In this document: piece by piece, positions 34,159 to 42,701 of the stretch
How positions within the stretch are numbered: position 1 is the first letter of the stretch
Layout: each line of letters starts with the position of its first letter
NCBI GenBank assembly: GCA_965660545.1
Contig: CBFIAF010000012.1
Location: 1 to 64,000, forward strand
DNA: 64,000 bases
DNA from: VMCJ01 sp965660545
Lineage (GTDB): Bacteria; Pseudomonadota; Alphaproteobacteria; Bin95
Direction: 5' to 3'
Program-made: the position numbers and the translations under genes
The notes under the pieces: model-generated
What the model was told of the DNA's origin: nothing
Databases searched by the model: none
What the model saw: only the letters and a program-made list of their open reading frames with translations

Positions 34159-35169
34159 ATGGCAGTCAGGGTTGCGATCAACGGATTTGGGCGGATTGGC
34201 CGATTGGCATTGCGGGCCGCACTGGAAAGCGGCCGCGACGACGTAGAAATCGTCGCCATCAACGATCTGGGCTCCCCCGAAGTCAACGCGCACCTGCTGC
34301 AGTATGACAGTGTTCATGGCCGTTTCCCGGGCGAAGTGAAGGCCCGCAAGACCGGTATTTCCATCGGCAGCGGCAATGTCATCAAGTCCTTCGCTGAACG
34401 TAACCCGGCAGACCTGCCTTGGGATTCACTCGGCATTGACGTGGTGATGGAATGCACAGGCATCTTCACGTCCAAGGAGAAAGCCGGCGCGCATTTGGAA
34501 GCAGGTGCTAAAAAGGTCCTGATCTCCGCGCCATCCAGCGATGCGGATCTGACGGTGGTTTACGGTGTGAACCACAAGAAGATCACAAAGAAGCATGACA
34601 TTATCTCGAATGCGTCTTGCACCACGAACTGCCTGGCGCCCGTCGCATCTGTGCTGCACGAAACCTTCGGCATCAAAAGCGGCTATATGACAACAATCCA
34701 TGCCTATACGGGCGATCAGAAGCTGCACGACAATATCCACAGCGACATGCGCCGCGCGCGCGCCGGTTCTCTCTCCATGATCCCGACATCAACAGGCGCC
34801 GCCAAAGCTGTTGGCCTTGTGCTACCAGAATTGCAAGGCAAGCTGGACGGCACCTCCGTTCGCGTGCCCACGGCGAATGTTTCCGTGGTGGACCTTTGCT
34901 TTATCCCAGGTAAGAAGGCGAGCGTTGACGCCGTAAATGACGCCATCCGCAAAGCCTCGAAAGGCAAGCTGAAGGGCGTGCTCGGCGTGAATGATGCGGA
35001 GCTGGTCTCGATTGACTTTAACCACTCCAGCTTCAGCTCCATCTTTGACGCGACGCAGACGCAGGTCGTTGAAGGCGGGCTAGTTCGCGTGATGTCATGG
35101 TATGACAATGAATGGGGCTTCTCCAATCGGATGTCTGACACAGCGGTCGCACTCGCAGCCAAAATCTAA
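34159..35169 (+). CDS. gap: Glyceraldehyde-3-phosphate dehydrogenase
   Basis: Oxidises glyceraldehyde 3-phosphate to 1,3-bisphosphoglycerate. It is 336 residues. The dinucleotide motif is INGFGRIGRLALRAAL. An aspartate near residue 36 (AINDLGSP) points to NAD+ use. The catalytic cysteine is Cys154 in SNASCTTNCLAPVA, and the histidine-containing strand is in TTIHAYTGDQKLHDNIH. The C-terminus is WYDNEWGFSNRMSD. It is second in the tkt operon with AGGAG upstream. The phosphoglycerate kinase gene that usually follows is replaced by a small unknown gene. Confidence 0.97.
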   Translation: MAVRVAINGFGRIGRLALRAALESGRDDVEIVAINDLGSPEVNAHLLQYDSVHGRFPGEVKARKTGISIGSGNVIKSFAERNPADLPWDSLGIDVVMECTGIFTSKEKAGAHLEAGAKKVLISAPSSDADLTVVYGVNHKKITKKHDIISNASCTTNCLAPVASVLHETFGIKSGYMTTIHAYTGDQKLHDNIHSDMRRARAGSLSMIPTSTGAAKAVGLVLPELQGKLDGTSVRVPTANVSVVDLCFIPGKKASVDAVNDAIRKASKGKLKGVLGVNDAELVSIDFNHSSFSSIFDATQTQVVEGGLVRVMSWYDNEWGFSNRMSDTAVALAAKI

Positions 35170-35187
35170 CGAACGCGGGCGCGCCTG

Positions 35188-35592
35188 ATGCAGATCGTTG
35201 TCCATGATCTGACCCAGGCTATGGCGGCAGCGCAGTGCGCTATCGCTGAGGGCCGCGCATTGACGCTTCGCTCGCCGCCGAACGCTGGTCGCGTGCTGGG
35301 TGTTAGCGGATGGTTGGCACTTCAGAACGCAGTCACGACAACTTTGCCCAGCGCCGATATCGGCTTTTGTGTAGATTGTGGCGAGCATGCAGGGGACGCG
35401 CACGCAGCACTAACCTTTGGCGCACTCCTGATCGCACTTGATCCTTCTTCGCCAGGGTACGCCCGCATCGCCGATCTCGCAGAGACAGCTGGGGCGACCA
35501 TCCTAGATGGCCAGCCCGCACTCGATCTTGCATTTGAACATGATCCAGCCCAGGCAATCCGCCGGGCGTTTCTAGAAACGACAACGACCTAA
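35188..35592 (+). CDS. Uncharacterised small protein between gap and fba
   Basis: A 134-residue protein I do not recognise. It has no signal peptide or membrane helix. It has alternating hydrophobic strands and alanine-rich helices: GRALTLRSPPNAGRVLGVSG, then IGFCVDCGEHAGDAHAALTF with two cysteines close together, then ALDPSSPGYARIADLAE. The VDCGEHAGDAHAAL segment looks like a ligand loop followed by a helix. It lies 18 bases after gap and 14 before fba, within the operon, where pgk would be expected. It is far too short to be a phosphoglycerate kinase and lacks its motifs. A role in sugar phosphate metabolism is guesswork from position. Confidence 0.7.
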   Translation: MQIVVHDLTQAMAAAQCAIAEGRALTLRSPPNAGRVLGVSGWLALQNAVTTTLPSADIGFCVDCGEHAGDAHAALTFGALLIALDPSSPGYARIADLAETAGATILDGQPALDLAFEHDPAQAIRRAFLETTTT

Positions 35593-35606
35593 AGGGGGCT
35601 AACGCC

Positions 35607-36521
35607 ATGCGTATGACACGCGCCGTTAAAAAGATTCTTGCTAACTATGAAAGCGACAGCCCAGGCACAAAGGCGAACCTCGCTCGCATCCTGATGCAGG
35701 GCAAGCTAGGTGGTACTGGCAAGATGGTGATCCTGCCTGTTGACCAAGGCTTCGAACATGGCCCAGATCGCAGCTTCGCACCCAACGCACCAGGCTATGA
35801 CCCGCACTACCATTTCCAGCTTGCAATTGATGCCGGCTTAAATGCCTATGCTGCACCACTGGGCATGATCGAAGCAGGTGCCGATACATTCGCTGGTCAG
35901 ATCCCGACTGTTCTCAAGATGAACAGCTCCAACAGCCACGCGATGCAAAAAGACCAAGCCGTTTATGGCTCGGTTCAGGATGCGCTGCGCCTCGGCTGTT
36001 CCGCAATCGGTTTCACGATCTATCCGGGTGCCGAAGATCAGTTTGAGATGATGGAAGAGTTCCGCGAGCTTTGCGCAGAAGCCAAGGATGTCGGCCTTGC
36101 GGTGGTGCTGTGGTCCTACCCGCGCGGCGGCAATCTTTCCAAAGATGGCGAGACGGCGGTTGACGTAACCGCATATGCAGCGCATTTGGCGGCATTGCTC
36201 GGCGCGCATATAATTAAGGTGAAACCTCCGGCAGCACATATTGAGCAGAAAGAATCCAGGGCAGCCCTTAAAGGTGTCGATCTTTCTACTCTCGACAAAC
36301 GCATCGCCCATGTCATGCAGGCCGCATTCAACGGCCGCCGTATTGTTGTGTTCTCCGGTGGTGCAGCCAAAGGAACGGATGCAGTTCTGGATGAAATTCG
36401 TCAAGTGGCGGCAGGCGGATCCAATGGCTCGATCATTGGCCGCAATAGCTTCCAGCGCGAAAAAAGCGACGCAATGGAGCTGCTGAACACCATCGTCGAT
36501 ATCTATCGCGGCAAAGCCTGA
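35607..36521 (+). CDS. fba: Class I fructose-bisphosphate aldolase, archaeal (DhnA) type
   Basis: Cleaves or forms fructose 1,6-bisphosphate through a lysine Schiff base. It is 304 residues, of the DhnA family rather than the eukaryotic class I or zinc class II type. Marks: MVILPVDQGFEHGPDRSF near the N-terminus, LKMNSSNSHAM, and the lysine-bearing strand GAHIIKVKPPAAHIEQ with the upstream VVLWSYPRGG. The phosphate site is VFSGGAAKG with GRNSFQR. It sits in the tkt-gap operon. No class II aldolase is in this window. Confidence 0.93.
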   Translation: MRMTRAVKKILANYESDSPGTKANLARILMQGKLGGTGKMVILPVDQGFEHGPDRSFAPNAPGYDPHYHFQLAIDAGLNAYAAPLGMIEAGADTFAGQIPTVLKMNSSNSHAMQKDQAVYGSVQDALRLGCSAIGFTIYPGAEDQFEMMEEFRELCAEAKDVGLAVVLWSYPRGGNLSKDGETAVDVTAYAAHLAALLGAHIIKVKPPAAHIEQKESRAALKGVDLSTLDKRIAHVMQAAFNGRRIVVFSGGAAKGTDAVLDEIRQVAAGGSNGSIIGRNSFQREKSDAMELLNTIVDIYRGKA

Positions 36522-36524
36522 TTT

Positions 36525-37211
36525 ATGGAGGACGGCAGCGTGGCAGATCGTATTGACGCCGAAGATGAAAAGCCCCGCTGCCGCCTCTACCTTATCACGC
36601 CTGCCAGTTTGACCTGTGACGCCGCAGTGCTTGCCGCATTTGGTGAAACAATGGCGGCCGCACTAGATGCTGGCGATGTGTCCTGCATCCAACTCCGCCT
36701 GAAAGACGCCTCGGACGATGACTGGCGGCGCGCGACGTTAGCGCTCATGCCCATTGCCCAAGAGCGCGACGTTGCGTTCATCCTGAATGACCGGGCTGAC
36801 CTTGCGGCCGATCTAGGCTGTGACGGTGTCCATATCGGCCAAGATGATATGCCATATGCCGAAGCCCGCGCACGACTGGGGCGAGATGCGATCATCGGCG
36901 TCACCTGCAAAGACAGCCGCGATCTGGCACTGGATGCAGCGGAAGCTGGGGCGGATTATGTGGCGTTCGGCGCATTCTACGAAAGCAACACGAAGCAGGT
37001 GACCACGCCTGCCAGCCTAGAAATCGTGGAGTGGTGGGCCCACGCGACGTCTGTACCATCTGTAGCCATTGGCGGTATCACTGCGGACAATGCCGCACCC
37101 GTTATCCGGGCGGGCGCAGATTTCCTGGCGATCGCAGGGGGCGTATGGGCGTATCCGGAAGGTGCTGCCGCTGGCGTAAAGGCCGTCAACGCGGCAATTG
37201 ACGCCGCTTAG
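36525..37211 (+). CDS. thiE: Thiamine-phosphate synthase
   Basis: Joins hydroxymethylpyrimidine diphosphate and thiazole phosphate to thiamine phosphate. It is 228 residues. The TIM-barrel motifs are in order: YLITPASL, QLRLKDAS, ILNDRADLAADLGCDGVHIG with QDDMP, VTCKDS, YVAFGAFYESNTK, and VAIGGITADNA. A first ATG lies 3 bases after the fba stop; a GTG at 36540 is another possible start. Placement directly after the DhnA aldolase is seen in other alphaproteobacteria. No TPP riboswitch is visible before it, so it depends on the operon promoter. Confidence 0.92.
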   Translation: MEDGSVADRIDAEDEKPRCRLYLITPASLTCDAAVLAAFGETMAAALDAGDVSCIQLRLKDASDDDWRRATLALMPIAQERDVAFILNDRADLAADLGCDGVHIGQDDMPYAEARARLGRDAIIGVTCKDSRDLALDAAEAGADYVAFGAFYESNTKQVTTPASLEIVEWWAHATSVPSVAIGGITADNAAPVIRAGADFLAIAGGVWAYPEGAAAGVKAVNAAIDAA

Positions 37212-37217
37212 CAGGAG

Positions 37218-37733
37218 TTAGATTGGGCAATCCGGCATAATCCGGCCTTTCACGGCGCAACTTGCCGCGTTCCTGGCAAATTCCTCAAGACGCGCGCGTT
37301 CCCGCCCCATCAAACTGCTGCCTAGGCTCGGCGTCCAATAAGCAAAGTGTGCCAATGGCAGCGTCATCAATGATGAGCGGTGCACCTGCGTAAAAGCGCA
37401 GATGTGGCGGCCCAGCAACGGTCGCGTTGTCAGCAAACCGAGCTGGACGGCGCGCATCCATAACCACAAATACGTCAGTGCCCAAAATTGCATGGTCGCA
37501 AAAGGCATTCGTGCGGGGAGACTCACATATATTCAAGCTGTATTTTGCTCCGTACCAAGTCCGATTGTTGTCAACAAGCGAAAAAGCGCGATTTTCGTAG
37601 CAAAGAAATGGGCTGCCAGGGTTGTTAGGTCGTCGAAATCTGGGCGGGGCTGGGTATCCAGAATTTTCGGATCCTTCAGCACGCTCTCGCGATTGCGTTT
37701 GAATGCAGGCCTGGTCTTGTAGTTGCAGACCTT
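37218..37733 (-). pseudogene. GAF-domain protein, frameshifted
   Basis: Three frames must be joined to restore the protein. The upstream frame has SVLKDPKILDTQPRPDFDDL and LTTLAAHFFATKIALF. The middle frame has SLVDNNRTWYGAKYSLNICE, RTNAFCDHAILGTDVFVVMD and LRFYAGAPLIIDDAAIGTLC. The last frame, from about 37320, has SLMGRERARLEEFARNAA and ends at 37218. The pattern is that of a small sensory GAF domain like those at the head of signalling proteins. Shifts lie near 37570 (in a T/A run) and near 37325. No start codon is clear. It converges with thiE, six bases apart. Confidence 0.75.
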
Positions 37734-37951
37734 GGTGGGCAGCTCGCCATTCAGCGATTGGCTGCATTCGCAAAGTCGTTGGAAGCACCTTTAGTCTATA
37801 TCTCATCCACACCGTGGAAAACGCTAGCGGATGATCTTGATACCGAACTTCATGTGGACAAACCGATCTAGGCCCGGAAGATTAAAGCAACGATCGACCG
37901 CGCGCTTTTCAACGGGACACAGGCTGGCGCGTCGCGTTCATCTGCAGCATG

Positions 37952-37993
37952 AAAAACCGCCCCGCTCAGGTAATCAAACCAGGGCGGGGCGGT
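37952..37993 (-). terminator. Rho-independent terminator, minus strand
   Basis: ACCGCCCCGC (37956-37965) pairs perfectly with GCGGGGCGGT (37984-37993). On the minus strand the stem is followed by TTTTTC. It lies 14 bases beyond the last stop of the disrupted small exported protein, whose terminator it evidently was. Confidence 0.85.
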
Positions 37994-38006
37994 GTATGTC
38001 GGAGCG

Positions 38007-38366
38007 TTATACTGCTGAGTGGAGCTTAACCGCCTCGGTGACAGCATCCGTTACCAGCTCGAGTTTGCCTTCCGATCATGTTTCCAGAACGAAGCAGTTT
38101 TTCGCTTCTTCCAGAAGATCCTTGTGGAACATTTTATCTTCGATAGATCCGCTTGGATCGCCTGCTTTGTGCATGTTTGGCTTTGGGTTGGTCAGCTCCG
38201 GTTGAACCGACTTTGACTCAAGGCCGTTAAATGCCGCCTGTTAGTGTTTGCCCTGTAAATTCGCGAACTCTGCGCAAGTCATCAGGTTATGGGCCGAAGC
38301 GGAAATGGCGAAAGCTGCAAGTGCAGCGGCACCGGCGAGGCACATAATGCGCCTAGCATTTTTCAT
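38007..38366 (-). pseudogene. Small exported protein (HdeA-like in layout) with two in-frame stops
   Basis: The ATG at 38366 begins a signal peptide (MKNARRIMCLAGAAALAAFA, cleavage after ASA). HNLMTCAEFANLQGKH follows, then TAA at 38241-38243. The same frame continues sensibly with QAAFNGLESKSVQPELTNPK and KMFHKDLLEEAKNCFVLET to a TGA at 38076-38078. It then reads SEGKLELVTDAVTEAVKLHS to the TAA at 38007-38009. The cysteine after the signal peptide in MTCAEF and a second one in NCFVLE recall HdeA-type acid-stress chaperones with one disulfide, but I would not assign the family firmly. A terminator follows. The 41-codon first part could still be translated. Confidence 0.6.
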
Positions 38367-38590
38367 TGATGTCTCTGCGTTTTTTGGACTGCGCCAATCT
38401 GGGCGCGTATCCGTGAAACGCATTTGATGTGACCTGTTGGCCGCTCATCGCGTCTCAGAAGCTCAATGTGCCAATGCCGGATGTGGTTCCGCAAAGGACC
38501 AGTTTTTTTGATGCAAGTTAGACTTTGCCATAGGAAACCCAGGGGTTACCGTATCGGCAATTAAAAATTCCACCGAATGGGGGAGGGCAC

Positions 38591-38996
38591 ATGCCATTAC
38601 CAGAAAGCTTCAGCGGCGGCTGTCTATGCGGCAGCGTGCGATATCAGGTTAAGGGCAGGGTGCGCTACATGGGCAATTGCCATTGCCGGGATTGCCAGCA
38701 AGCGACGGGCAGCGGTCGGCGTGAAAACGGACGATTTCACTGTCACCAAGGCGGAGGCCAAGTGTTTCGTTAGCAAAGCCGACAAAGGCCACGATATGCG
38801 CCGCGCTTTCTGCCCAGATTGCAGCTCCCCGGTGTTCCTGGTGAACACTGTCGCTGCACACCTGACGGTCCTCTGCGCCGGCAGCCTGGATGACCCAAGC
38901 TGATACGACCCCAGCCGGGACATCTTCACCGCCAGCGCCCAGCCCTGGAACCCCATGACCATGGCCCTTCCCAAGCACGACAAAATGCCGGAATAG
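38591..38996 (+). pseudogene. GFA-family (glutathione-dependent formaldehyde-activating-like) zinc protein, disrupted
   Basis: The first frame has GGCLCGSVRYQVKG and NCHCRDCQQATGSG with the family's cysteine ligands. Near 38717 it leaves the pattern; the next frame carries VGVKTDDFTVTKAEAKCFV and RRAFCPDCSSPVFL. The latter ends at a TGA (38900-38902) exactly where a tryptophan is usual (SLDDPS-W), and the frame continues YDPSRDIFTASAQPWNP to the TAG at 38994-38996. One frameshift or small deletion plus one nonsense codon. Members of this family bind zinc and thiol compounds; activity on formaldehyde is not general. Confidence 0.8.
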
Positions 38997-39006
38997 CGTT
39001 TCTTAA

Positions 39007-40033
39007 TCAGGAGACGGCAGGCTCCGCCGGGCACACTGATGCGTCGAGCCCCCGCCCAAGGCCAGAAGGCAACGGCGTATCCGGCGCTTCGATCCAACTG
39101 GCGATATTATCCAGCACTTTATCCGCCTCCATATCCCAGAGCAGCAGGCGGTAGCTGTTAGGGTATTGCGCATAGACCCGGCATGGGCGTTTTTTTGCGG
39201 CCCGATCCGTATTGAACCGCTCAACCAGATCGCACGGGATCAGGAGGTCTTTGTCGCGATGGAGAACGAGCGTTGGCATGTTCAGGCACGCCAGGCTGCT
39301 CCAGGGGCCCGGTCTATGAAGCGGACGAGACCGCAGAGTACGTCAATCCGGATGTCGCCCTGCACCATTGGGTCTTCCATATTCTCAGCCATGAAAGCTT
39401 GGTTATCTGTCACAACCGGCGTGAGCAACCAGGAATCCAGCTCCTTCCGCGGGGCGGTGTGGGAGGCGAGTCAGAAGGCGGAGCGTTCCAACGGGCTCGA
39501 CATTTGCCAACTGCCAAGGCCAGGCGCCGTCAAAATCAAGCTGCTCACGGGTAGAGCGCCAGGGCGCGTCATTGCACCCAGCGTCAAGGCAGCGCCCATG
39601 CTGTATCCGAGCCCATAGATCGACGTTCCTGGATGCGCTTTCTGCACCAGGTTACAAGGGCCCGGGCGTCCTCAATCAGTAGCTCGTGTTCTGGCCACAC
39701 GCCCATTTCGGGCGCAGCCACATTGCCGCGGAGGTCAACCGCGTAGACGGAAATCCCCCGCTCCGCCAGCGCAGGTCCTGGTTAGCGGAAAACGCCGCCA
39801 TATTGCGCAAAGTCGTGGATCGCGAAGATGACTGCCTTCGGATCAGCCGAATCTGTCAGCCAGTAATGCACCGGCAAATGGGCACTATCTCGCGCCGTCA
39901 GCCACACATCATCCAAAACGGGCGTGGTTTCCGTTGGTATGCGGCCCTGTCAGCTAGGCGAGCAGGCCGACAGTAATCCAACAAGCAGCGAGGCCATAAG
40001 CGCCATCCTCCAATTGATCGCTCCAAACGTCAT
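39007..40033 (-). pseudogene. Lipoprotein alpha/beta hydrolase (monoacylglycerol-lipase-like), disrupted
   Basis: The ATG at 40033, after AGGGGG, opens a lipoprotein signal peptide with lipobox LLSAC (MALMASLLVGLLSAC). A TGA stops it at 39950-39952. The frame continues TTPVLDDVWLTARDSAHLPV and AVIFAIHDFAQYGGVFR, then a TAA, then PGPALAERGISVYAVDLRGN. It shifts near 39620 to the frame of IYGLGYSMGAALTLGAMT, which contains the GYSMG nucleophile elbow. The last part, MPTLVLHRDKDLLIPCDLVE, is in yet another frame ending at 39007. At least two stops and two frameshifts. Its start lies inside the overlapping end of the adenylate cyclase remnant. Confidence 0.75.
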
Positions 40034-41172
40034 GATGCCCCCTTTTTCCCAACAGCCACCAGGCGTGGACGAGCCCCTTGCCTTTGACCTCAATCCCGCC
40101 CCGGTCTTCCACCTGGAATGCGCCGCCGAGCGCTTCGGCGGTTGCATCCGGTATCTGCACCGCACTTGGCTTGGCGTGGCTTTCCATCCGGCTCGCAAAG
40201 TTGACCGTATCGCCCCATAAATCATAAGCGGACCGCCGCTCACCGATCACCCCGGCGACGACCGGCCCCGTATTGACTCCAACCCGGATTTCCAAGCTAT
40301 GGCCGGGCTGTTTGCAATAGTCCTCAAACGTTCGCACTATCGCCAGCGCCATTCCGGCGATACGCGGCGCGTGGTCTGGCAAAGGTATTGGCACGCCGAA
40401 TACGGCCATATAGGCATCCCCGACGGTTTTAATTTTCTCAACGACGTATTCGTCCGTCAGGCCATCGAAGCGCGTGACAATATCGTCCAGGATCGTCACC
40501 AACTCGTTCGGTTTGATATCGGCGGGGAGCGATGTGAAGCCGACGATATCGGCGAATAACACGGTGACGGCTGGAAACTCATCGGCCAATTCCGGTTCAA
40601 CAGCCAGCGATACACGGCGTTCTTCCCGGTTCACCCGCTCCACGATTTCGCGGGGGCGTGTTTATCAGCAGCGCATCAACCTGCGCCCTTGACCTATCTC
40701 GCTCCTGCAGCACAATGAATAGCAAGACATACACAATCGTCCCGAACATCAACACATAGACGAAGGATAAATCCGTCAGCGCAATCTTCATGGCGCTGCC
40801 GAACAGGCCTTGGCCGTTGGCGAAAAACGCGCTGGCCGTATCTACCGGCACATAAGGCAAAAACCCGTCGGCTATGGGGATAAACACGCAAGAGGCCGCA
40901 AAACCGCAGAAATGCAGCAGGGATTTCCACGTGCCGAAGACCAGGATCGCAGCACGGGCGAAGAACCAGAAATATATCGCCTTGTAGAATATAATGCTTA
41001 CGCTGAGGCCAAGCTACAGCATGACGAACACGGAGAAGATCGCCGCCATCAGCCGCTTGATGGTTTTGTCTCGGCGACTGTCCGTCGGCCGATGTCCAAG
41101 CGTGATTCGCCTTGCGGACCAAAGCTGCGCCTGGCTCAACAACCCGCTCTCCGTTTTCCCAGCCACACTCAT
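39954..41172 (-). pseudogene. Membrane-bound class III adenylate cyclase, disrupted
   Basis: From the ATG at 41172 the frame gives a short cytosolic start and a membrane segment (RLMAAIFSVFVML). TAG follows at 41014-41016, then further hydrophobic helices (LGLSVSIIFYKAIYFWFFA, VLMFGTIVYVLLFIVL). A frameshift in a C-run near 40650 leads to the catalytic domain: PAVTVLFADIVGFTSL (metal aspartate), EKIKTVGDAYMAVFG (substrate lysine and second aspartate), and AYDLWGDTVNFASRME (adenine-selecting aspartate, transition-state asparagine and arginine). The catalytic domain itself is complete and could be expressed from an internal start. The C-terminal end runs 80 bases into the next dead gene, past an A5G5 run that may hide another shift. 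Confidence 0.78.
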
Positions 41173-41522
41173 ACCCACCGCACCCCTGGCCCCATAACCA
41201 ATATTACCGCGATGCCAGAGCAGGGCTTATTCGCTTGAGCATGAAGCGAGAGATATCGCAAATTGAGGCGGATAGACCGAAAGAATGATTCATTAAGCTG
41301 GCTATCACGGACCTTCAGCGGCAAACCATATGCCATGGCTGAAAAAGCGGTGGATGATTGGAGCTATGACCAACGCAGCCGTGCTATCAGCCAACTCCGC
41401 ATACTAGCAGAGGCCGGGGATGCAGATGCCAAGCCACACAAACTGCTTTTCTGACTATAGATATCGAAGCCCGAACGGCGTTAGACTCTGCCTCATCAGT
41501 TCAACAAGCGAGATAAAATCCC
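41173..41522 (+). other. Intergenic region with a possible small Sel1-like gene at 41263-41454
   Basis: A 63-codon frame (41263-41454) contains LSWLSRTFSGKPYAMAEKAV and ISQLRILAEAGDADAK. The second resembles one Sel1-type repeat. The frame ends early, in KPHKLLF, which may itself be a truncation. There is no clear ribosome site before 41263; an ATG at 41335 is an internal option. Nothing else is seen before the hydroxyacid dehydrogenase start. Confidence 0.3.
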
Positions 41523-42527
41523 ATGCGCATCCTCATTACAGACCGGCATACCCAAGGCGACGAGCATGTGGAGCAGGATGCAGCAGGCGCTGATATGGAG
41601 CTGGAGTTTTATGATTCGCCCGATCTCGTGCCGGATGAGGCTTGGGCGCGGGCGGATGGGGTTGTGACGTATCGGGGGGCGCCCGTCGTTATGGCCAATC
41701 TGGCGAAGATGCAGCGCGCGCGCGTTGTCGTGCGCGGCGGGGTAGGGTTTGATGGGCTGGACCTCAAAGTGCTGGGGGAGCGGGGCATCGCCGTATGTAC
41801 CGTTCCTGATTACGGCACCACCGAAGTTGCCGATCACGCCATCGCACTGATGCTAGCGCTGCGCCGGGGGCTGGACCGGTATGAAGAACGCATGCGCCGC
41901 GACCCCGCTGGCCTATGGCGCTATACGCCAAGCCCCTGTGTAGACCGACTGCGCGGGCGCACATTCGGCGTGTTCGGTTTAGGCCGCATCGGCCTCGCCG
42001 CCGCAAGACGCGCCGCCGCCTTCGATATGAACGTTGTGTTTTATGATCCGCATTTAGCCGATGGCGTCGACCTTTCCACCGGCTACCGCCGCGTCACCTC
42101 CGCCGAAGCACTGTTTGAGGAAGCGGACACCGTCTCCATCCACTCGCCCCTGACGGACGAAACGCGCAGCGCCATCAATGCAGACCTGCTGGGCCGCATG
42201 AAAGATACCGCCGTCATCATCAACACCGCCCGCGGCCCGATTGTTGACCTAGACGCCATGCATGACGCCCTGCAAGCAGGCCGCCCCGCTGGCGCTGGCC
42301 TGGACGTACTGCCAAAAGAACCAGCGGACAGAAGCCACCCCCTCATCAAAGCCTATATGGAGCGCGCGGATTGGCTGGAAGGCCGCCTCATGATCAGCCC
42401 CCACGCCGCCTTCTACAGCCCTCCTGGCCTGTTCGACCTACGCAGCAAAGCAGCGGCGACGGCGGCGGGAAGGGTGCGCGACGGCTCCGTCAAAAATTGC
42501 CAGAATTTGGAATTCCTGGTGGATTAA
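41523..42527 (+). CDS. NAD(P)-dependent D-2-hydroxyacid dehydrogenase
   Basis: A 334-residue member of the D-isomer-specific 2-hydroxyacid dehydrogenase family, nearer to the CtBP-like branch. It has VVVRGGVGFDGLDLKVL (substrate loop), TTEVADHAIALMLALRRG, and the nucleotide motif FGVFGLGRIGLAAARRAAAF with acidic VVFYDPH. The catalytic arginine is in IINTARGPIVD and the catalytic histidine in MISPHAAFYSP. It reversibly reduces a 2-oxoacid to a D-2-hydroxyacid. It is followed, across a palindromic repeat, by an FAD/Fe-S hydroxyacid dehydrogenase, so the pair may share a substrate. Confidence 0.87.
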   Translation: MRILITDRHTQGDEHVEQDAAGADMELEFYDSPDLVPDEAWARADGVVTYRGAPVVMANLAKMQRARVVVRGGVGFDGLDLKVLGERGIAVCTVPDYGTTEVADHAIALMLALRRGLDRYEERMRRDPAGLWRYTPSPCVDRLRGRTFGVFGLGRIGLAAARRAAAFDMNVVFYDPHLADGVDLSTGYRRVTSAEALFEEADTVSIHSPLTDETRSAINADLLGRMKDTAVIINTARGPIVDLDAMHDALQAGRPAGAGLDVLPKEPADRSHPLIKAYMERADWLEGRLMISPHAAFYSPPGLFDLRSKAAATAAGRVRDGSVKNCQNLEFLVD

Positions 42528-42551
42528 TGGGGGTATTTATGTGGCAGGCAT

Positions 42552-42669
42552 CCCCCCTCACCTTGATCCCTCTCTCCCCATTGGACGGCGAGGAGACCCT
42601 CACCGAGCCCGCGTTGTTTCTTTTGGAACCCTCGCCCCCCAACGGAGGGATAGGGCAGCATGAGGGGGG
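42552..42669. repeat. Intergenic C/G-rich palindromic repeat, copy 3
   Basis: Outer arms CCCCCCTCA (42553-42561 region) and TGAGGGGGG (42661-42669) are exact complements. Inside are GATCCCTCTCTCCCC, GAGACCCTCACCGAG and CCTCGCCCCCCAACGGAGGGA, matching the order in the copy at 14628-14730. It fills most of the gap between the two hydroxyacid dehydrogenase genes, and the downstream start at 42702 has no good ribosome site in what remains. Confidence 0.75.
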
Positions 42670-42701
42670 AAGCCAGCCAAGCCGACTAATGGTCGCTAAA
42701 A

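Noticed and set aside
36490..36540. TPP riboswitch in front of thiE
   Set aside because: thiE starts 3 bases after fba and no thi-box sequence is present.
38591..38996. Possible TGA-as-tryptophan recoding
   Set aside because: Intact genes in the window use TGA as stop, and other dead genes contain TAA and TAG as well, so nonsense mutation is the simpler cause.
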